From positions 1 to 64,000 of the forward strand of contig NZ_MLHL01000031.1 of assembly GCF_002000545.1 (NCBI RefSeq): a stretch of DNA of 64,000 nucleotides, written 5' to 3'. This stretch comes from Rodentibacter trehalosifermentans. Lineage in GTDB: Bacteria > Pseudomonadota > Gammaproteobacteria > Enterobacterales > Pasteurellaceae. Both the position numbers and the translations under genes were made by a program. Positions 42,938 through 54,087 of the stretch are shown one piece after another. The notes below the pieces were generated by a model. That model searched no databases. It worked only from the letters and a program-made list of their open reading frames with translations, and was not told the origin of the DNA. How positions within the stretch are numbered: the first letter of the stretch is position 1; each line of letters starts with the position of its first letter.

Positions 42938-45508
42938 TTATTGTCTTGCGACCACCTGGTCATCAAGGTAATCCACCGTCACCACAAGACCCGGCAACAA
43001 TTTCCCGGAAAGAATTTGTTGTGCCAACGAATTTTCGATCTCTTGCTGAATTGCCCGTTTTAACGGACGTGCGCCATAAACCGGGTCATAGCCCACTTCA
43101 CCAATGAAATCAATAAGCGCTTCGCTAAACACAATCTCGTAACCTCGGGTTTCCATACGTTTTGCCAAGCGTTCCAATTGGATACTTGCAATAGCACGGA
43201 TATTTTCTTTTGCAAGTGGGTGGAACACCACGGTTTCATCTATACGGTTGATAAATTCAGGACGGAAATGTTGTCCGACCACCGACATCACCCGATTTTT
43301 CATTTCCTCATAGCTTTCGCCTTGATGTTCTTGAATTAAATGAGAACCCAAGTTAGAGGTCATAATCACCACGGTATTACGGAAATCAACCGTTCTGCCT
43401 TGTCCATCAGTTAAACGCCCATCATCCAACACTTGTAGCAAGATATTGAATACATCTGCATGGGCTTTTTCCACTTCATCGAGCAAAATCACAGAATAGG
43501 GACGGCGGCGTACGGCCTCGGTTAAATAACCGCCTTCCTCATACCCCACATAACCCGGAGGGGCCCCCACTAAACGGGATACACTGTGTTTTTCCATAAA
43601 TTCCGACATATCAATGCGCACCATGGCATCATCACTATCGAATAGGAATTTGGCTAAGGTTTTGCACAATTCCGTTTTCCCCACCCCTGTTGGCCCAAGG
43701 AATAAGAAAGAACCTATCGGACGGTTTGGATCAGATAAGCCTGCACGGCTACGGCGAATCGCATTCGCTACCGCATCTACCGCTTCGTTTTGGCCAATCA
43801 CACGTTTGTGTAATTCCTCTTCCATCCGCAGCAGTTTTTCCTTTTCCCCTTCCATCATTTTGGATACCGGAATACCGGTGGCTTTGGAAAGCACTTCGGC
43901 AATTTCTTCATCGGTTACTCGATAACGCAATAAGCTCATTTCTTTGCCTTCAGTGGTTTCAGCTTGTGCCAGTTGTTTTTCCAATTCAGGAATACGCCCA
44001 TATTGGAGCTCTGACATTTTGCTTAAATCACCTGCACGGCGGGCTTGCTCCATTTCCGTTTTTGCCGCATCTAGTTCTTGTTTAATGTGTTGTGAACCGG
44101 ATAGGGTGGCTTTTTCCGATTTCCATACTTCTTCTAACTCTGCATATTCACGCTCTTTATCAGCCAGTTCTTTTTCTAAGGTTTCTAAACGTTTACGGCT
44201 GGCATCGTCTTCTTCTTTTTTCAATGCCTGCTGTTCCAATTTCAATTGGATAATTCGGCGCTCAAGACGATCAAGCGGTTCCGGTTTGGAATCAATTTCC
44301 ATACGAATACTGGAAGCAGCCTCATCAATTAAATCAATGGCTTTATCCGGTAACTGACGATCGGAAATATAACGATGTGAAAGGGTTGCCGCTGCCACAA
44401 TGGCCGGATCGGTAATCTCCACATGGTGATGAATTTCATAGCGTTCTTTCAAACCACGCAAAATGGCAATGGTGTCTTCCACACTCGGCTCGTCCACAAA
44501 CACTTTTTGGAAACGGCGTTCAAGTGCCGCATCTTTTTCAATATATTGACGATATTCATCAAGCGTGGTCGCCCCCACACAGTGCAATTCTCCCCGAGCC
44601 AGGCTTGGCTTTAACAAGTTACCGGCATCCATTGCACCATCGGTTTTACCAGCCCCCACCATAGTGTGAATTTCATCAATAAATAAAATGACCCGCCCTT
44701 CTTCTTTTGCCAATTCATTCAGCACAGCTTTCAAGCGTTCCTCAAACTCACCACGGTATTTTGCCCCGGCAATTAATGCACCCATATCTAAGGAAAGCAC
44801 CCGTTTATTCTTCAGTCCTTCCGGCACTTCGCCGTTCACAATACGCTGGGCTAATCCTTCAACAATGGCGGTTTTACCCACCCCCGGCTCACCAATTAAA
44901 ACCGGGTTATTTTTAGTTCGGCGTTGTAATACCTGAATGGTTCGACGGATTTCTTCATCACGCCCAATCACCGGATCCAATTTGCCGCTTTCTGCCCGTT
45001 GAGTTAAATCAATGGTATATTTTTCAAGGGCTTGTCGGCTTTCTTCTGCATTTTGATCGTTCACGTTTTGTCCTCCACGAATTTGTTGAATTGCCTGCTC
45101 AATTTGTGCTTTTTTTGCACCACTGCGGGTTAATACATCCTTTAATGTGCCACGTTCTTCGAGTGCAGCAAGCAAAAACAATTCGCTTGAAATAAATTTA
45201 TCTTGTCGTTGTTGTGCGAGTTTGTCGCATAAATTCAATAAGTTAAGGAGTTGGCGGGAAATTTGCACATCGCCGCCATTGCCTGAAACCAGTGGCAATT
45301 TATTTAATTCTTGGTTTAATTCATTTCGCAATAGCGCCACATTGACACCACTTGCGGTTAGAATCGGCGCAACTGAGCCATCTTGTTGGTTTAAAAGGGC
45401 GGTCAATAAATGCACCGGTTCGATAAATTGATTATCCTTGCCAAGCGCAAGAGATTGCGCTTCACTCAAGGCTTGTTGGAATTTTGTGGTAAATTTTTCT
45501 ATATTCAT
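42938..45508 (-). CDS. clpB: Disaggregase ClpB
   Basis: ClpB, with DnaK, rescues aggregated proteins. The 856-residue protein has the Clp N domain (1-145), a first AAA domain with GEPGVGKTA, a coiled-coil middle domain (about residues 405-525), and a second AAA domain with GPTGVGKTE. The ATG at 45508 ([11 protein letters not shown]) has ribosome-binding site AAGGAAA and gives the family length; an in-frame ATG seven codons earlier is less likely. Confidence 0.96.
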   Translation of the reverse strand: MNIEKFTTKFQQALSEAQSLALGKDNQFIEPVHLLTALLNQQDGSVAPILTASGVNVALLRNELNQELNKLPLVSGNGGDVQISRQLLNLLNLCDKLAQQRQDKFISSELFLLAALEERGTLKDVLTRSGAKKAQIEQAIQQIRGGQNVNDQNAEESRQALEKYTIDLTQRAESGKLDPVIGRDEEIRRTIQVLQRRTKNNPVLIGEPGVGKTAIVEGLAQRIVNGEVPEGLKNKRVLSLDMGALIAGAKYRGEFEERLKAVLNELAKEEGRVILFIDEIHTMVGAGKTDGAMDAGNLLKPSLARGELHCVGATTLDEYRQYIEKDAALERRFQKVFVDEPSVEDTIAILRGLKERYEIHHHVEITDPAIVAAATLSHRYISDRQLPDKAIDLIDEAASSIRMEIDSKPEPLDRLERRIIQLKLEQQALKKEEDDASRKRLETLEKELADKEREYAELEEVWKSEKATLSGSQHIKQELDAAKTEMEQARRAGDLSKMSELQYGRIPELEKQLAQAETTEGKEMSLLRYRVTDEEIAEVLSKATGIPVSKMMEGEKEKLLRMEEELHKRVIGQNEAVDAVANAIRRSRAGLSDPNRPIGSFLFLGPTGVGKTELCKTLAKFLFDSDDAMVRIDMSEFMEKHSVSRLVGAPPGYVGYEEGGYLTEAVRRRPYSVILLDEVEKAHADVFNILLQVLDDGRLTDGQGRTVDFRNTVVIMTSNLGSHLIQEHQGESYEEMKNRVMSVVGQHFRPEFINRIDETVVFHPLAKENIRAIASIQLERLAKRMETRGYEIVFSEALIDFIGEVGYDPVYGARPLKRAIQQEIENSLAQQILSGKLLPGLVVTVDYLDDQVVARQ

Positions 45509-45584
45509 TGGTCTGTTTTCCTTCTTCATTAATCGTCAATTGGCTTTCGCCGTTCACACAGGGTAAGTAAGATCGTTTGAGATG

Positions 45585-45595
45585 ATTTCAAGGGG
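45585..45595 (-). promoter_or_regulatory. Possible sigma-32 -35 element upstream of clpB
   Basis: On the minus strand CCCCTTGAAAT matches the heat-shock -35 consensus CTTGAAA with its C-rich flank. No equally good -10 (CCCCAT-like) was found at the expected distance, so this is tentative. Confidence 0.35.
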
Positions 45596-45646
45596 AAAGT
45601 GGAAATATTTTTAGTTTTACCTATCAATTTAAAACTAACGATAGCT

Positions 45647-46213
45647 TTAGCCAACTAAAATATCGAAAAGCGGCACATCCCAATGTTCAATAGGCAGTGC
45701 CTCCACTTGCTGGCAGGCATGTGCCAAACCAATAGGAAGAAAGGATTTTTGTTGCCAATTTTGCAAGGTGCGATCATAAAAACCCCCGCCCATACCGAGG
45801 CGATTACCTTGTTTATCAAAAGCAACCAAGGGGCTAAAAAGCATATCCAACGCATTGATTGGCAATACATTTTGTACATTTAATTTGGGTTCCCAAATTC
45901 CAAAATGATTTTGCACCATCGGCGTGTCGGGCAAATATCGCAGAAAAAGTAAATGATTTTTGGCAAATGGATGTAAAACGGGCAAAAACACCTTTTTATC
46001 TTGTTGCCATAGGGCTTTTATTAACGCTTGGGTTGAAATTTCACCATCAAAGGCGAGATATAACCCAATATGTTTTGCCTGATGCAACGCAATCATATCC
46101 AATGCCTGAGAAGTAATGCGTTGCTCTGCCTGCTGTTGCTGAAGTGCGGTCAAATTCGCACGAGTTTTTCGAATTTGACGACGAATTTGTTGACGTTGTT
46201 GATGAATATTCAT
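45647..46213 (-). CDS. 5-formyltetrahydrofolate cyclo-ligase
   Basis: This enzyme converts 5-formyl-THF to 5,10-methenyl-THF with ATP. The 188-residue protein shows the phosphate-binding motif LGMGGGFYDRTL and the N-terminal segment RRQIRKTRANLTALQQ. It lies immediately downstream of 6S RNA, the order zapA-ssrS-ygfA known from E. coli. The frame is open further, but that DNA is the 6S gene, so the start at 46213 (MNIHQQRQQ) is chosen. Confidence 0.93.
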   Translation of the reverse strand: MNIHQQRQQIRRQIRKTRANLTALQQQQAEQRITSQALDMIALHQAKHIGLYLAFDGEISTQALIKALWQQDKKVFLPVLHPFAKNHLLFLRYLPDTPMVQNHFGIWEPKLNVQNVLPINALDMLFSPLVAFDKQGNRLGMGGGFYDRTLQNWQQKSFLPIGLAHACQQVEALPIEHWDVPLFDILVG

Positions 46214-46227
46214 AGAAATGGAAGAAG

Positions 46228-46434
46228 AAAGGACCCAGAGTGCCGTTGTAGGCGGTAGTCCTTGAACCCGACGGTTCAAGGAAATCGATAAGGTCATTTT
46301 CAGGTTTCTTAATTCCTTTATTCTCCAAAGGAACAATAAAGGCAAAGCCTACACACCAATGACGGGAAACCGATTTATAAGATTTTAAGTATCGGCTCAG
46401 GGACATAACCCACTGACGAACACTCCAGGAAATC
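46228..46434 (-). ncRNA. ssrS: 6S RNA
   Basis: On the minus strand the region between zapA and the 5-FCL gene carries 6S RNA features. They include the closing pair CCTGGAGTG / CACTCTGGG, the segment GTCCCTGAGCCGATA, which is identical or nearly so to E. coli 6S, and the conserved hairpin CTTGAACCGTCGGGTTCAAG with GACTACCGCC after it. A large central bubble would mimic an open promoter and bind sigma-70 RNA polymerase. The ends are approximate (about 207 bases). Confidence 0.92.
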
Positions 46435-46511
46435 TTTATGTGGCTTATACTAGCGGAAAGCCCGCCTTTTTGCCAGCCTTAATTTTTAAAAATTGCGATC
46501 TTGTTCACAAA

Positions 46512-46808
46512 TTATTCTCTTGTTGTTCGGATACTCCCCAAAGAATGATCCAATTGCTGAATTCGGGTTTTCAGCACCTCTTCAATTTGCGCATTTTTAT
46601 TTTTTTCTTGCGTGAGTTCAAAACTTAAATTTAACGCCACAATGGAAAGCACACGATCAAGCTGAATTAAACCGGTTTTTTCTTTCATTTCGGAAACCAA
46701 GCCATCTAAATGGCGTGCTGCTTGACGTAATGCCTCTTCTTGCTCCTGTGGCACATTTAAACGTAATACTTGCCCTAATACAACAATTTCAACCAGTTTT
46801 AACGACAT
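46512..46808 (-). CDS. zapA: Cell division protein ZapA
   Basis: ZapA crosslinks FtsZ filaments in the Z-ring. The 98-residue protein starts MSLKLVEIVVLGQVLRLNVP, with ribosome-binding site AAAGGAAA, and continues as a heptad-like helix (about residues 60-90). It is upstream of 6S RNA, as in E. coli, and divergent from polA. Confidence 0.93.
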   Translation of the reverse strand: MSLKLVEIVVLGQVLRLNVPQEQEEALRQAARHLDGLVSEMKEKTGLIQLDRVLSIVALNLSFELTQEKNKNAQIEEVLKTRIQQLDHSLGSIRTTRE

Positions 46809-46927
46809 TGTATTTCCTTTATTCACAGTTTTTTTAATGAGCAATATTATGCCATAGGCAAGTTTTTTCGTCATATATTTTACTCGCCTCTTACCCGCTA
46901 TTTGTTCGCCCCTTTCTGAATTTACGC

Positions 46928-46933
46928 TATAAT
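46928..46933 (+). promoter_or_regulatory. -10 element of the polA promoter
   Basis: A perfect TATAAT stands 33 bases before the polA ATG. The best -35 at 17-base spacing is weak (TTCGCC). Confidence 0.5.
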
Positions 46934-46966
46934 GCCTGCCACTTTATTCTAATAAACGAGATTTTT

Positions 46967-49765
46967 ATGGCACAGATCGCAGCAAATCCCCTTGTCTTAG
47001 TGGACGGGTCTTCTTATTTATATCGTGCATTTCACGCCTTTCCTCCCTTTACTAATTCAGCCGGTGAGCCCACCGGTGCCATGTATGGCGTATTAAATAT
47101 GCTGAAAAGCCTGATTTCACAAGTACAACCAAGCCACATTGCGGTCGTGTTTGATGCCAAAGGCAAAACTTTCCGAGATGAATTGTTTGAACAATATAAA
47201 TCGCATCGTCCGCCAATGCCGGATGATCTCAGGAAACAAATCCAACCGCTGCATGATATGATTCGAGCCCTTGGTATTCCGCTTCTCGTTGTCGAAGGGG
47301 TGGAAGCCGATGATGTCATCGGTACCCTCGCGGTGCAAGCCTCCCGGACGGGTAAAAAAGTGCTGATTAGTACGGGGGATAAAGATATGGCACAGTTGGT
47401 TGATGAGAATATTATGCTTATCAATACCATGAACAATACCTTATTGGATCGTGAAGGTGTCATCGAAAAATACGGTATTCCGCCGGAACTCATTATTGAT
47501 TACCTAGCGCTGATGGGCGACAGTTCCGATAACATTCCCGGTGTTGCCGGTGTCGGTGAGAAAACAGCCCTTGGGCTGTTACAAGGGTTAGGGAGTATGG
47601 CTGAAATTTATGCCCATCTCGACAAAGTAGCAGAATTACCGATTCGTGGAGCCAAAAAACTTGGGGATAAATTACTGGCAGAAAAGCAAAATGCAGATTT
47701 GTCTTACACCCTTGCCACCATTAAAACTGATGTCGCATTGGATATCACTCCTGATGAATTATTACTCGGTGAAAGTGATAATGACCGTCTGATTGAATAT
47801 TTCGGGCGCTATGAATTTAAACGCTGGCTGAGTGAAGTAATTAATGGCTCAGATTCTATCACTCAAGCAACCGAACAGGCAGTCAAAATCAATCCTTATC
47901 AGGCGACACCGACGGTTTCCACAGACACGGCAGTTGAAAATTTACCGAAAATTCACATTGATCGCAGCCAATATGAAACCCTTCTAACAGAAGCGGATTT
48001 AGCCCGTTGGATTGAGAAATTATCAAACGCCAGTTTATTCGCCCTCGATACCGAAACCGATAGCCTTAATTATATGGCAGCGAACCTCGTCGGGCTTTCT
48101 TTCGCCCTAGAAAATGGCGAAGCGGCTTACCTTCCGTTGCAATTGGATTATCTCGGTGCACCAAAAACACTGGAAAAAACCACCGCACTTTCCGCCCTCA
48201 AACCGATTCTCGAAAATGCCGCCATCAAAAAAGTGGGACAAAATATCAAATATGATCTCACCATTTTGGCTCGCAACGGTGTTGAAGTGCGGGGTGTGGC
48301 ATTCGATACGATGTTGGAATCCTATGTGTTAGACAGCACCGGGCGCCACAATATGGACGATCTCGCCAAACGCTATTTGGGGCATCAAACCATCAGTTTT
48401 GAAGAGATTGCGGGAAAAGGCAAAAATCAACTGACCTTTAATCAAATCCCCTTGGAACAAGCCGCAGAATATGCTGCTGAGGATGCGGATGTGACAATGA
48501 AACTCCAACAGGTTTTGGGAGAAAAATTAAAAAATCAGCCAAGTTTGACCGCACTTTTTGAACACATTGAACTCCCCCTACTCAGTGTACTTTCCCGTAT
48601 GGAACGAACCGGGGTGTTAATTGATAGCGATGCGCTTTTTATCCAATCCAATGAAATCACCGCCAGATTAACTGAGCTGGAAACGCGGGCCTATGAACTC
48701 GCCGGGCAAACTTTCAATCTCGCCTCCACCAAACAGTTGCAAGAAATTTTGTTTGATAAATTAGGCTTACCGGTTCTACAAAAAAACCCAAAAGGCGCGC
48801 CATCTACCAACGAGGAAGTGCTGGAAGAATTGGCTTACAGCCATGAATTACCCAAAGTTTTAGTGGAACATCGAGGCTTGAGCAAATTAAAATCCACCTA
48901 TACGGATAAATTACCCCAAATGGTGGACCCAAACACCGGACGGCTGCATACCTCTTACCACCAAGCGGTCACCGCCACCGGTCGGTTATCTTCCAGCGAT
49001 CCAAACTTACAAAACATTCCGATCCGTAATGAGGAAGGTCGCCGTATTCGCCAAGCGTTTATTGCCCGTGAGGGGTATTCCGTGGTCGCCGCCGACTATT
49101 CCCAAATCGAATTGCGTATTATGGCGCATTTATCTCAGGATCAAGGGTTGATTAACGCTTTTGCGCAGGGTAAAGATATCCACCGCTCCACTGCCGCAGA
49201 AATTTTCGGTGTGCCTTTAGATGAAGTAACAAGCGAACAACGGCGCAATGCAAAAGCCATTAACTTTGGTTTGATTTATGGGATGTCCGCTTTCGGACTT
49301 TCCCGTCAGCTTGGTATTCCTCGGGGCGATGCGCAAAAATATATGGATTTGTATTTCCAACGTTATCCGGGGGTACAAACCTTTATGCAGGATATCCGAG
49401 AAAAAGCCAAAGCACAGGGGTATGTGGAAACCCTATTCGGTCGCCGCTTATATTTACCGGATATTAACTCTAGCAACGCCATGCGCCGCAAAGGGGCAGA
49501 ACGGGTGGCTATCAATGCGCCAATGCAAGGTACGGCTGCCGATATTATCAAACGGGCTATGATTAAACTTGATGAGCTTGTTCGCCACGATTCTGACATT
49601 GAGATGATTATGCAAGTTCATGATGAATTGGTGTTTGAAGTGCGCTCGGAAAAAGTCGAATTTTTTAGCCACCTCATTAAACAAAATATGGAAAGCGCCG
49701 CTGAATTGGTCGTCCCACTCATTGTCGATGTGGGCGTAGGGAAAAATTGGGACGAAGCCCATTAG
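46967..49765 (+). CDS. polA: DNA polymerase I
   Basis: Pol I fills repair gaps and removes RNA primers. The 932-residue protein has an N-terminal 5'-3' exonuclease ([18 protein letters not shown]), a proofreading 3'-5' exonuclease with all motifs ([24 protein letters not shown]) and a family A polymerase domain ([38 protein letters not shown]). All three activities therefore look intact. Confidence 0.97.
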   Translation: MAQIAANPLVLVDGSSYLYRAFHAFPPFTNSAGEPTGAMYGVLNMLKSLISQVQPSHIAVVFDAKGKTFRDELFEQYKSHRPPMPDDLRKQIQPLHDMIRALGIPLLVVEGVEADDVIGTLAVQASRTGKKVLISTGDKDMAQLVDENIMLINTMNNTLLDREGVIEKYGIPPELIIDYLALMGDSSDNIPGVAGVGEKTALGLLQGLGSMAEIYAHLDKVAELPIRGAKKLGDKLLAEKQNADLSYTLATIKTDVALDITPDELLLGESDNDRLIEYFGRYEFKRWLSEVINGSDSITQATEQAVKINPYQATPTVSTDTAVENLPKIHIDRSQYETLLTEADLARWIEKLSNASLFALDTETDSLNYMAANLVGLSFALENGEAAYLPLQLDYLGAPKTLEKTTALSALKPILENAAIKKVGQNIKYDLTILARNGVEVRGVAFDTMLESYVLDSTGRHNMDDLAKRYLGHQTISFEEIAGKGKNQLTFNQIPLEQAAEYAAEDADVTMKLQQVLGEKLKNQPSLTALFEHIELPLLSVLSRMERTGVLIDSDALFIQSNEITARLTELETRAYELAGQTFNLASTKQLQEILFDKLGLPVLQKNPKGAPSTNEEVLEELAYSHELPKVLVEHRGLSKLKSTYTDKLPQMVDPNTGRLHTSYHQAVTATGRLSSSDPNLQNIPIRNEEGRRIRQAFIAREGYSVVAADYSQIELRIMAHLSQDQGLINAFAQGKDIHRSTAAEIFGVPLDEVTSEQRRNAKAINFGLIYGMSAFGLSRQLGIPRGDAQKYMDLYFQRYPGVQTFMQDIREKAKAQGYVETLFGRRLYLPDINSSNAMRRKGAERVAINAPMQGTAADIIKRAMIKLDELVRHDSDIEMIMQVHDELVFEVRSEKVEFFSHLIKQNMESAAELVVPLIVDVGVGKNWDEAH

Positions 49766-49796
49766 TATTAACATATTTATAACGCCATGTTGAAAG

Positions 49797-51104
49797 ATGA
49801 TGAACCAAGCAAGATTACAGCAAATTGAAGCCCCCTTACTGCATATTGTCGAACGTGATGTCGTGCCTGCCTTAGGTTGCACCGAGCCGATTTCTCTCGC
49901 CCTTGCTTGTGCGACGGCAGCAAAATACTTAGGCAAAACACCAAACCGTATCAACGCTAAAGTTTCCCCCAATTTGATGAAAAACGGCTTAGGTGTCGCC
50001 GTCCCCGGCACGGGGATGGTAGGCTTGCCGATTGCAGCCGCAATTGGTGCATTAGGCGGTGATCCTGACGGGGGCTTGGAAGTCTTAAAACCGATCACAA
50101 AAGAGCAAGTTTTGGCAGCAAAAGCTATGCTTGAGCAAAAACGGGTGAGTGTCGATATTCACCCGACAGAGCATATTCTCTATTCTGAAGCCGTGCTTTT
50201 TGCAGAAAATGATTGGGTAAAAGTGCTCATTGAAGATCAACATACCAATGTAATATTGATTGAGCACAATGGTGAAATTCTCTTTGAAAAAACGGAAAGT
50301 GAATCGGCTGATGCCAATCCCTATGAGATCTTCACACAAATCACGGCTCGTGAAATTTTTGAATTTTCCTGTGACGTGGCCTTAGATAAAATTCGCTTTA
50401 TCGGGCAAGCGGCTGAACTTAATCGTGCCCTTTCCAACGAAGGATTAAGGGAAGATTACGGCTTACATATTGGGCGAACCTTACGCAAACAGGTAGGAAG
50501 CGGTTTAATTTCAGATGATTTACTCAGCAAAATTATGATCGAAACCACCGCCGCCTCCGATGCCCGCATGGGTGGTGCCACCTTGCCTGCCATGAGCAAT
50601 TCCGGCTCGGGAAACCAAGGGATTACCGCCACCATGCCGGTTGTTGTGGTGGCCGATTATTTGAACGTCGATGAAGAAAAACGCCTGCGAGCCTTATTTT
50701 TATCCCATTTAATGGCGATTTATATTCACAGTAAACTGCCAAAATTATCCGCACTTTGCGCGGTCACCACCGCCTCAATGGGAAGCTGTGCCGGTATTGC
50801 TTATTTGCTGACGGGCAAATTTGAAACCGCCAGCATGGGCATTTGCAGTATGATTGGGGATATTAGCGGTATCATTTGTGATGGTGCGGCAAACAGTTGC
50901 GCAATGAAAGTGTCCACCAGCGTGGCATCGGGTTATAAAGCGGTGCTTATGGCAATGGATGAAACCCATGTCACTGGCAATGAAGGCATTGTTGAACACG
51001 ATCTCGACCGCACCATCGATAACCTCTGTGCCATCGCCTCAAAAAGCATGCCACATATTGATCGCCAAGTAATTGAAATTATGGTGAATAAGCCTTGTCC
51101 TTAA
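49797..51104 (+). CDS. L-cysteine desulfidase-like protein (UPF0597, CyuA/YhaM type)
   Basis: The 435-residue protein belongs to the UPF0597 family, related to the alpha chain of iron-sulfur L-serine dehydratases. E. coli YhaM (CyuA) breaks down cysteine to pyruvate, ammonia and sulfide. The family motifs CTEPISLALA and SGSGNQGITAT and the conserved cysteines in MGSCAGIAYL and ICDGAANSCAMK, likely ligands of a [4Fe-4S] cluster, are present. It begins 31 bp after polA without a terminator between them. Whether it acts on cysteine or serine cannot be told. Confidence 0.85.
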   Translation: MMNQARLQQIEAPLLHIVERDVVPALGCTEPISLALACATAAKYLGKTPNRINAKVSPNLMKNGLGVAVPGTGMVGLPIAAAIGALGGDPDGGLEVLKPITKEQVLAAKAMLEQKRVSVDIHPTEHILYSEAVLFAENDWVKVLIEDQHTNVILIEHNGEILFEKTESESADANPYEIFTQITAREIFEFSCDVALDKIRFIGQAAELNRALSNEGLREDYGLHIGRTLRKQVGSGLISDDLLSKIMIETTAASDARMGGATLPAMSNSGSGNQGITATMPVVVVADYLNVDEEKRLRALFLSHLMAIYIHSKLPKLSALCAVTTASMGSCAGIAYLLTGKFETASMGICSMIGDISGIICDGAANSCAMKVSTSVASGYKAVLMAMDETHVTGNEGIVEHDLDRTIDNLCAIASKSMPHIDRQVIEIMVNKPCP

Positions 51105-51147
51105 TCTTCTTTTAAGTAAAAAGAGCGGTCGGTTTTTGGGGAAATTT

Positions 51148-51219
51148 TCAGTATTCTGTAGGGATGCCAGCGTAGCGTCCCTATATTTTCACTTTTGTAT
51201 AATACCTACATAATTTCGG
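51148..51219. repeat. Short relative of the intergenic inverted-repeat elements, copy D
   Basis: The ends CAGTATTCTGTAGG and CCTACATAATTTCGG are imperfect inverses of each other and resemble the CGGTATTATGTAGC ends of copies A-C. A GTAGGGATGC / GCGTCCCTA hairpin sits at the left end. At about 70 bp it is shorter than the others. Confidence 0.5.
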
Positions 51220-51224
51220 AAATG

Positions 51225-51692
51225 TTAAAGAGATTGAAGATAATCTAAAACTACCTGATGATGCTCACCGGTTTTAAATTTGCGGAACACTTGTTGAATT
51301 TTGCCCTGTTCATCAATTAAAAAACTGATGCGGTGAATGCCGTCGTAGGTTTTCCCCATAAATTTTTTCTCACCCCACACGCCGAATTGCTCCGCCACCA
51401 AGTGATCTTCGTCGGCAAGCAAAAGGAAATTAAGATCTTTTTTCTCGGTGAATTGTGCCAGTTTTTTTGGCGAATCGGGGCTGATGCCTAAAATTACTAC
51501 ACCTAATTTTTCCAGCTCGTTTTTCGCATCACGCAAGCCGCAAGCCTGTGTGGTGCAACCCGGTGTGAGGGCTTTGGGGTAAAAATAAATCAGCACTTTT
51601 TTGCCTTTAAATTGTTCAAGGGAAATCAAGCGTTCCTTTTGATCTTTTAATGTAAACAGTGGCGCGGCTTCACCGATCTCTAATGTTTTCAT
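51225..51692 (-). CDS. bcp: Thioredoxin-dependent peroxiredoxin Bcp
   Basis: Bcp (PrxQ type) reduces hydrogen peroxide and organic peroxides with thioredoxin. The 155-residue protein has the peroxidatic Cys46 in LTPGCTTQACGLRD, with Cys51 five residues on as the resolving cysteine. It is divergent from dapA, an order also seen in E. coli and Haemophilus. Confidence 0.95.
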   Translation of the reverse strand: MKTLEIGEAAPLFTLKDQKERLISLEQFKGKKVLIYFYPKALTPGCTTQACGLRDAKNELEKLGVVILGISPDSPKKLAQFTEKKDLNFLLLADEDHLVAEQFGVWGEKKFMGKTYDGIHRISFLIDEQGKIQQVFRKFKTGEHHQVVLDYLQSL

Positions 51693-51796
51693 AGAAAAAT
51701 CCTCAAAATAAAAAAATGATTTGCAAATTGCCCCTATTTTAGCGATCCTAACGAATATTTTTCAAATAATTAATCATCATTGATGACGGAGGTTTT

Positions 51797-52693
51797 ATGT
51801 CCACACAAAACGCCCTATTTTACGGTAGTATTGTTGCGTTAGTTACGCCGATGGATAACCACGGTGAAATTGATTTTGAAACACTGGAAAAATTAGTGGA
51901 ATTTCATATTAATGCCGGGACGAATGCCATTGTTTCGGTCGGCACGACAGGTGAATCCGCAACACTCAGTATTGAAGAAAATGTGAAGGTCATTGAAAAG
52001 ACCGTAGAATTGGCGAAAGGGCGCATTCCCGTCATTGCAGGAACCGGTGCCAATGCCACCAGCGAGGCTATTATGATGACCAAATTATTACGCGATAGCG
52101 GTGTGGCGGGTTGCCTTTCTGTGGTGCCTTATTACAACAAACCGACCCAAGAGGGGATGTACCAACATTTCAAAGCTATTGCGGAATGTACCGATTTGCC
52201 GCAAATTCTTTACAATGTGCCGGGGCGTACCGGTAGTGATATGAAACCGGAAACCGTTGCCCGTTTGGCTCAAATTGAAAATATCGTGGGCATTAAAGAA
52301 GCCACCGGTGAAGTGGAAAGGGTAACGGAAATCAAAAAATTAGCCGGTAAGGATTTCATCGTGTTAAGCGGTGATGATGCCACTGGATTGGATGCCATGA
52401 AGCTCGGTGCGGAAGGGGTGATCTCCGTCACCAACAATTTGGCGGCGAAGGATATGGCGGAAATGTGCCGTTTGGCGCGTGACGGCGAATTTGCCAAAGC
52501 CGAAGAAATCAACCAACGCTTAATGGCATTACATCGTGATTTATTTGTGGAATCCAACCCGATTCCGGTGAAATGGGCAGCGTACCGTTTAGGTTTGATT
52601 AAAACACCATTCCTGCGTCTGCCGCTCACCATACTTAGTGAAAACGCACAGGCGAAAGTGGAAGCCGCATTAAAAACTGCGACCTTGCTTTAA
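51797..52693 (+). CDS. dapA: 4-hydroxy-tetrahydrodipicolinate synthase DapA
   Basis: DapA condenses pyruvate and aspartate semialdehyde, the first step to lysine and diaminopimelate. The 298-residue TIM-barrel protein shows the Schiff-base Lys167 in GIKEATGE, Tyr139 in LYNVPGRTG and the TGESATL motif. It is followed by a terminator and then bamC. Confidence 0.96.
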   Translation: MSTQNALFYGSIVALVTPMDNHGEIDFETLEKLVEFHINAGTNAIVSVGTTGESATLSIEENVKVIEKTVELAKGRIPVIAGTGANATSEAIMMTKLLRDSGVAGCLSVVPYYNKPTQEGMYQHFKAIAECTDLPQILYNVPGRTGSDMKPETVARLAQIENIVGIKEATGEVERVTEIKKLAGKDFIVLSGDDATGLDAMKLGAEGVISVTNNLAAKDMAEMCRLARDGEFAKAEEINQRLMALHRDLFVESNPIPVKWAAYRLGLIKTPFLRLPLTILSENAQAKVEAALKTATLL

Positions 52694-52706
52694 GCGATAA
52701 TACCGA

Positions 52707-52735
52707 TGGGGTTGATTTTTCAACCCCAAACTTTT
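52707..52735 (+). terminator. Terminator of dapA
   Basis: TGGGGTTGA pairs with TCAACCCCA around TTTT, followed by AACTTTTT. Confidence 0.8.
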
Positions 52736-52875
52736 TGAAAAATTGGCTGTCGGATTTTGTCGTCAAAGTGCGGTTACAAAGAACAACGTTTTTTAAATAT
52801 TGGCTTTGCTAACGCTCCCGATGGGGATAAACAAACGAATTTGTGAATAATTTTTTTATTTATTTAAAAGGATCT

Positions 52876-53883
52876 ATGATGAAAAAAATATTCTTAGGAT
52901 TGGTGGCATCGGGTCTATTATCAGCCTGTTCGACCGACCCTGAAACCTTACAACAAGCAAATGACACTTATCAAAAATCGGAAATTTCCCTTCCTAACTT
53001 CACCCCTTTAGCAAATGGTGGGGTTAATTTACCGACACAAGATGCTACCTATGAATTGCCAAAAATTAACATCCAAAAAGGTGCGACCGTTGATATTCGT
53101 CCGCCTTCAACTCCGTTGGCGATCATTAAAAACTCGCTCACGCAATTTGATGGCGAACGTTCCTTGATTGTTTACCCCGATGATCAAGCCTCGCTTTATA
53201 ATCTGCAACAAGTTCAACGCTTGTTAAAAGAGGAAAACATTGATTCCACAATCAACGGGGAAATCTTAACCACGGATTGGCACAACACCGGGCGCTCGGA
53301 TGATAAAGCCAACACTGAAATTCAATATCAGGTGGAACAGGTTTCTGCGCGGGATGCCGGCGCCTTGGCGGTTTCCGTTAAACAAATGCGTCGTGACGGG
53401 ATTATTTTCACCCCAAGCGTGGCGGAAAAACAACGCTACACTTCAACCCGTTTAAACCGTTTTGTGACGGATTTAACCAACGCCTATAATGCGCAACAGC
53501 AGGCCCTCAGCTATGCTGTGGTCGGACCGTTTCAATCGGGCTTAATTACCGATGGGAATGGAAGAACTGCATTGGGGATGGATGCCGGCTTTGTGCAAGC
53601 TTGGGAAAAGTTGGGCTCCGTATTGCCAAAAATAGGATTTGAGATTAAATCGGAAACTGCCGGTCGGGGACAACGGGAATTAAAATATTCACCATTGGAT
53701 AAAGAAGATTGGCTCCGTTTAGGGGTGAACGAGCCGGAACTTGAAAAGGGAACTTACTTTATGCAAATTTCTGCCATCGGTAAACAAAGTTCGCTTGTGA
53801 TTACCGATGAAAAGAACAAAGCATTAAACGGCGAATCCGCCCAAGCGGTTTATCAAGCCCTCGGTGCGTTACTTGGTAAATAA
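52876..53883 (+). CDS. bamC: Outer membrane protein assembly lipoprotein BamC
   Basis: BamC (NlpB) is a lipoprotein of the BAM complex. The product (335 residues) has a lipoprotein signal with lipobox LSAC and then an unstructured N-terminal stretch ending in a segment with VDIRPPSTPLAI, typical of the family. Two helix-grip-like domains follow. Two adjacent ATGs exist; the second (52879) has better spacing from AAAAGGA. It follows dapA, as in E. coli; the 183-bp gap contains a terminator and an uptake signal. Confidence 0.9.
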   Translation: MMKKIFLGLVASGLLSACSTDPETLQQANDTYQKSEISLPNFTPLANGGVNLPTQDATYELPKINIQKGATVDIRPPSTPLAIIKNSLTQFDGERSLIVYPDDQASLYNLQQVQRLLKEENIDSTINGEILTTDWHNTGRSDDKANTEIQYQVEQVSARDAGALAVSVKQMRRDGIIFTPSVAEKQRYTSTRLNRFVTDLTNAYNAQQQALSYAVVGPFQSGLITDGNGRTALGMDAGFVQAWEKLGSVLPKIGFEIKSETAGRGQRELKYSPLDKEDWLRLGVNEPELEKGTYFMQISAIGKQSSLVITDEKNKALNGESAQAVYQALGALLGK

Positions 53884-53918
53884 AGTAAAGCCAAACAAAA
53901 AAGTGCGGTTGATTTTCT

Positions 53919-54087
53919 CGGTATTATGTAGCAAATGCACAAAACCATTATTTCAACGAAACATAGGGACACACTGCGGGTGTCCTTTATAAAATTAAAT
54001 AATTTCAATATGCTACAAGCGGACACACGTAGTGTGTCCCTACCAATAAACCTCAAATAGAGTTTGTTCAACGGCGACATAATGCCG
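53919..54087. repeat. Intergenic inverted-repeat element, copy B (long form)
   Basis: The ends CGGTATTATGTAGC and GCGACATAATGCCG are inverses. Inside are AGGGACACACTGCGGGTGTC, a central AT-rich segment shared with copy A (TCCTTTATAAAA, ATTTCAATAT) and ACACACGTAGTGTGTCCCTA. Uptake signals AAGTGCGGTTGA (53901-53912) and TCAACCGCACTT (54107-54118) flank it as inverted arms, as if it had entered the loop of a terminator. Confidence 0.75.

Noticed and set aside
43614-44357. Open frames on the plus strand inside clpB
   Set aside because: They lie opposite conserved AAA domains and have compositional features of shadows.
46214-46406. Open frames extending the 5-FCL gene upstream or overlapping it
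   Set aside because: This DNA matches 6S RNA, so the frames are incidental.
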